This document shows positions 6,211-6,682 of a stretch of 6,682 nucleotides of DNA, piece by piece. Under the pieces are notes generated by a model. It was given only the letters and a program-made list of their open reading frames with translations, had not been told where the DNA came from and searched no databases. This stretch comes from Candidatus Neomicrothrix sp. UBA4742 (GTDB lineage: Bacteria > Actinomycetota > Acidimicrobiia > Acidimicrobiales > Acidimicrobilacustridaceae). The position numbers and the translations under genes are program-made. The DNA lies in NCBI GenBank assembly GCA_002403895.1, contig DHIQ01000022.1, forward strand, positions 2,296 to 8,977. Direction: 5' to 3'. Each line of letters opens with the position of its first letter. The first letter of the stretch is position 1.

Positions 6211-6682
6211 ATGAAGTTGTCTGTCGTCGGCTTGGGGAAGTTGGGCGCACCGCTGGCCGCGGCGTTGGCCTCGCGGGGCCACTCCGTGGTCGGGGTCGAT
6301 CTGGTCCCCGCCACCGTCGAGGCCATCAACGCGGGGCGCGCCCCGGTGGTCGAGCCCGGCCTCCAGGACCTGCTCGACGTGACGGACGGGCGCCTCCGGG
6401 CCACGGCCGACATCGCCGACGCGGTGGCGAACAGCGAGGTGACGTTCATCCTGGTACCGACGCCGAGCGGGCCGGACGGCGGCTTCGTGCTCGACCACGT
6501 GCTGCCGGCCCTCGAGCAGGTCGGCGCCGCGGCGGCGGCCAAGGGCGAGCGCCATCTGGTGGTGATCACCAGCACCGTCATGCCTGGTTCCACCGACGGT
6601 CCGATCCGTGAGGCGCTCGAGCGCTCATCCGGTCTGACGGTCGGCGAGGGGATCGGCCTCTGCTACAGCCCGGAGTTCATCG
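6211..6682 (+). CDS. Nucleotide-sugar dehydrogenase (UDP-glucose/GDP-mannose dehydrogenase superfamily), N-terminal fragment
   Basis: Likely a cytoplasmic NAD-dependent enzyme that oxidises a nucleotide-hexose to the uronic acid (for example UDP-glucose to UDP-glucuronate), supplying an acidic donor for the polysaccharide. Only 157 codons are present; the frame runs off the window. Visible: Rossmann start MKLSVVGLGKLGAPLAAALA (1-20), where GLGKLG replaces the common G-x-G-Y-V-G; the acidic VGVDL (27-31) that ends the second strand and suits NAD; VPTPSGPDGGF (82-92), the family's V-x-T-P segment; ITSTVMPGST (119-128), carrying the conserved Thr; and CYSPEF (151-156), carrying the Glu of the NPEF-type catalytic motif. 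The catalytic Lys and Cys regions lie downstream. ATG at 6211 begins directly with the Rossmann strand, as expected, and has a ribosome site. GLGKLG suggests a divergent subgroup, so the exact substrate (UDP-glucose, UDP-ManNAc, GDP-mannose or other) is open. Confidence 0.9.
   Translation, partial: MKLSVVGLGKLGAPLAAALASRGHSVVGVDLVPATVEAINAGRAPVVEPGLQDLLDVTDGRLRATADIADAVANSEVTFILVPTPSGPDGGFVLDHVLPALEQVGAAAAAKGERHLVVITSTVMPGSTDGPIREALERSSGLTVGEGIGLCYSPEFI

Overview
The window comes from a GC-rich bacterial genome (about two-thirds G+C by eye, with strong G/C bias at third codon positions). The gene content and codon bias fit an actinobacterium-like organism, but nothing here fixes the taxon. 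All six genes lie on the + strand, packed almost end to end. Almost no base is non-coding: the largest gap is 17 bp, and three of the five junctions overlap by 4, 4 and 7 bp.

Layout: (1) the last 192 codons of uvrA, the damage-recognition ATPase of nucleotide excision repair. (2) Three bases later, in the same frame, a membrane sugar-1-phosphate transferase of the WbaP/WcaJ/EpsE type, which would start a glycan on a polyprenyl-phosphate carrier. (3) An ExoA-like family 2 glycosyltransferase with C-terminal membrane segments, joined by an ATGA overlap. (4) A Wzx-like lipid-linked glycan flippase of the MOP/MATE-like superfamily, joined by a GTGA overlap and carrying an unusual four-fold G-P-[V/I]-X repeat in its N-terminal tail. 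(5) A 625-residue protein that fuses a glycosyltransferase-like N-terminal domain to a C-terminal FkbM-type SAM-dependent methyltransferase. (6) The first 157 codons of a nucleotide-sugar dehydrogenase of the UDP-glucose/GDP-mannose dehydrogenase superfamily, running off the window.

Together, genes 2-6 look like the start of a Wzx-type surface polysaccharide (exopolysaccharide or capsule) operon. The PGT primes the lipid carrier, the GT2 and the fusion protein would extend and decorate the repeat unit (possibly O-methylating it), the flippase moves it across the membrane, and the dehydrogenase would supply a uronic-acid donor, suggesting an acidic glycan. No Wzy polymerase, chain-length regulator or export protein is visible; they may lie downstream. 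The most noteworthy points are the GT-FkbM fusion with its very basic linker, the uvrA stop codon separated by one codon from an in-frame start of the polysaccharide operon, and the tandem repeat in the flippase tail. I found no RNA gene, mobile element, CRISPR array or convincing minus-strand gene.
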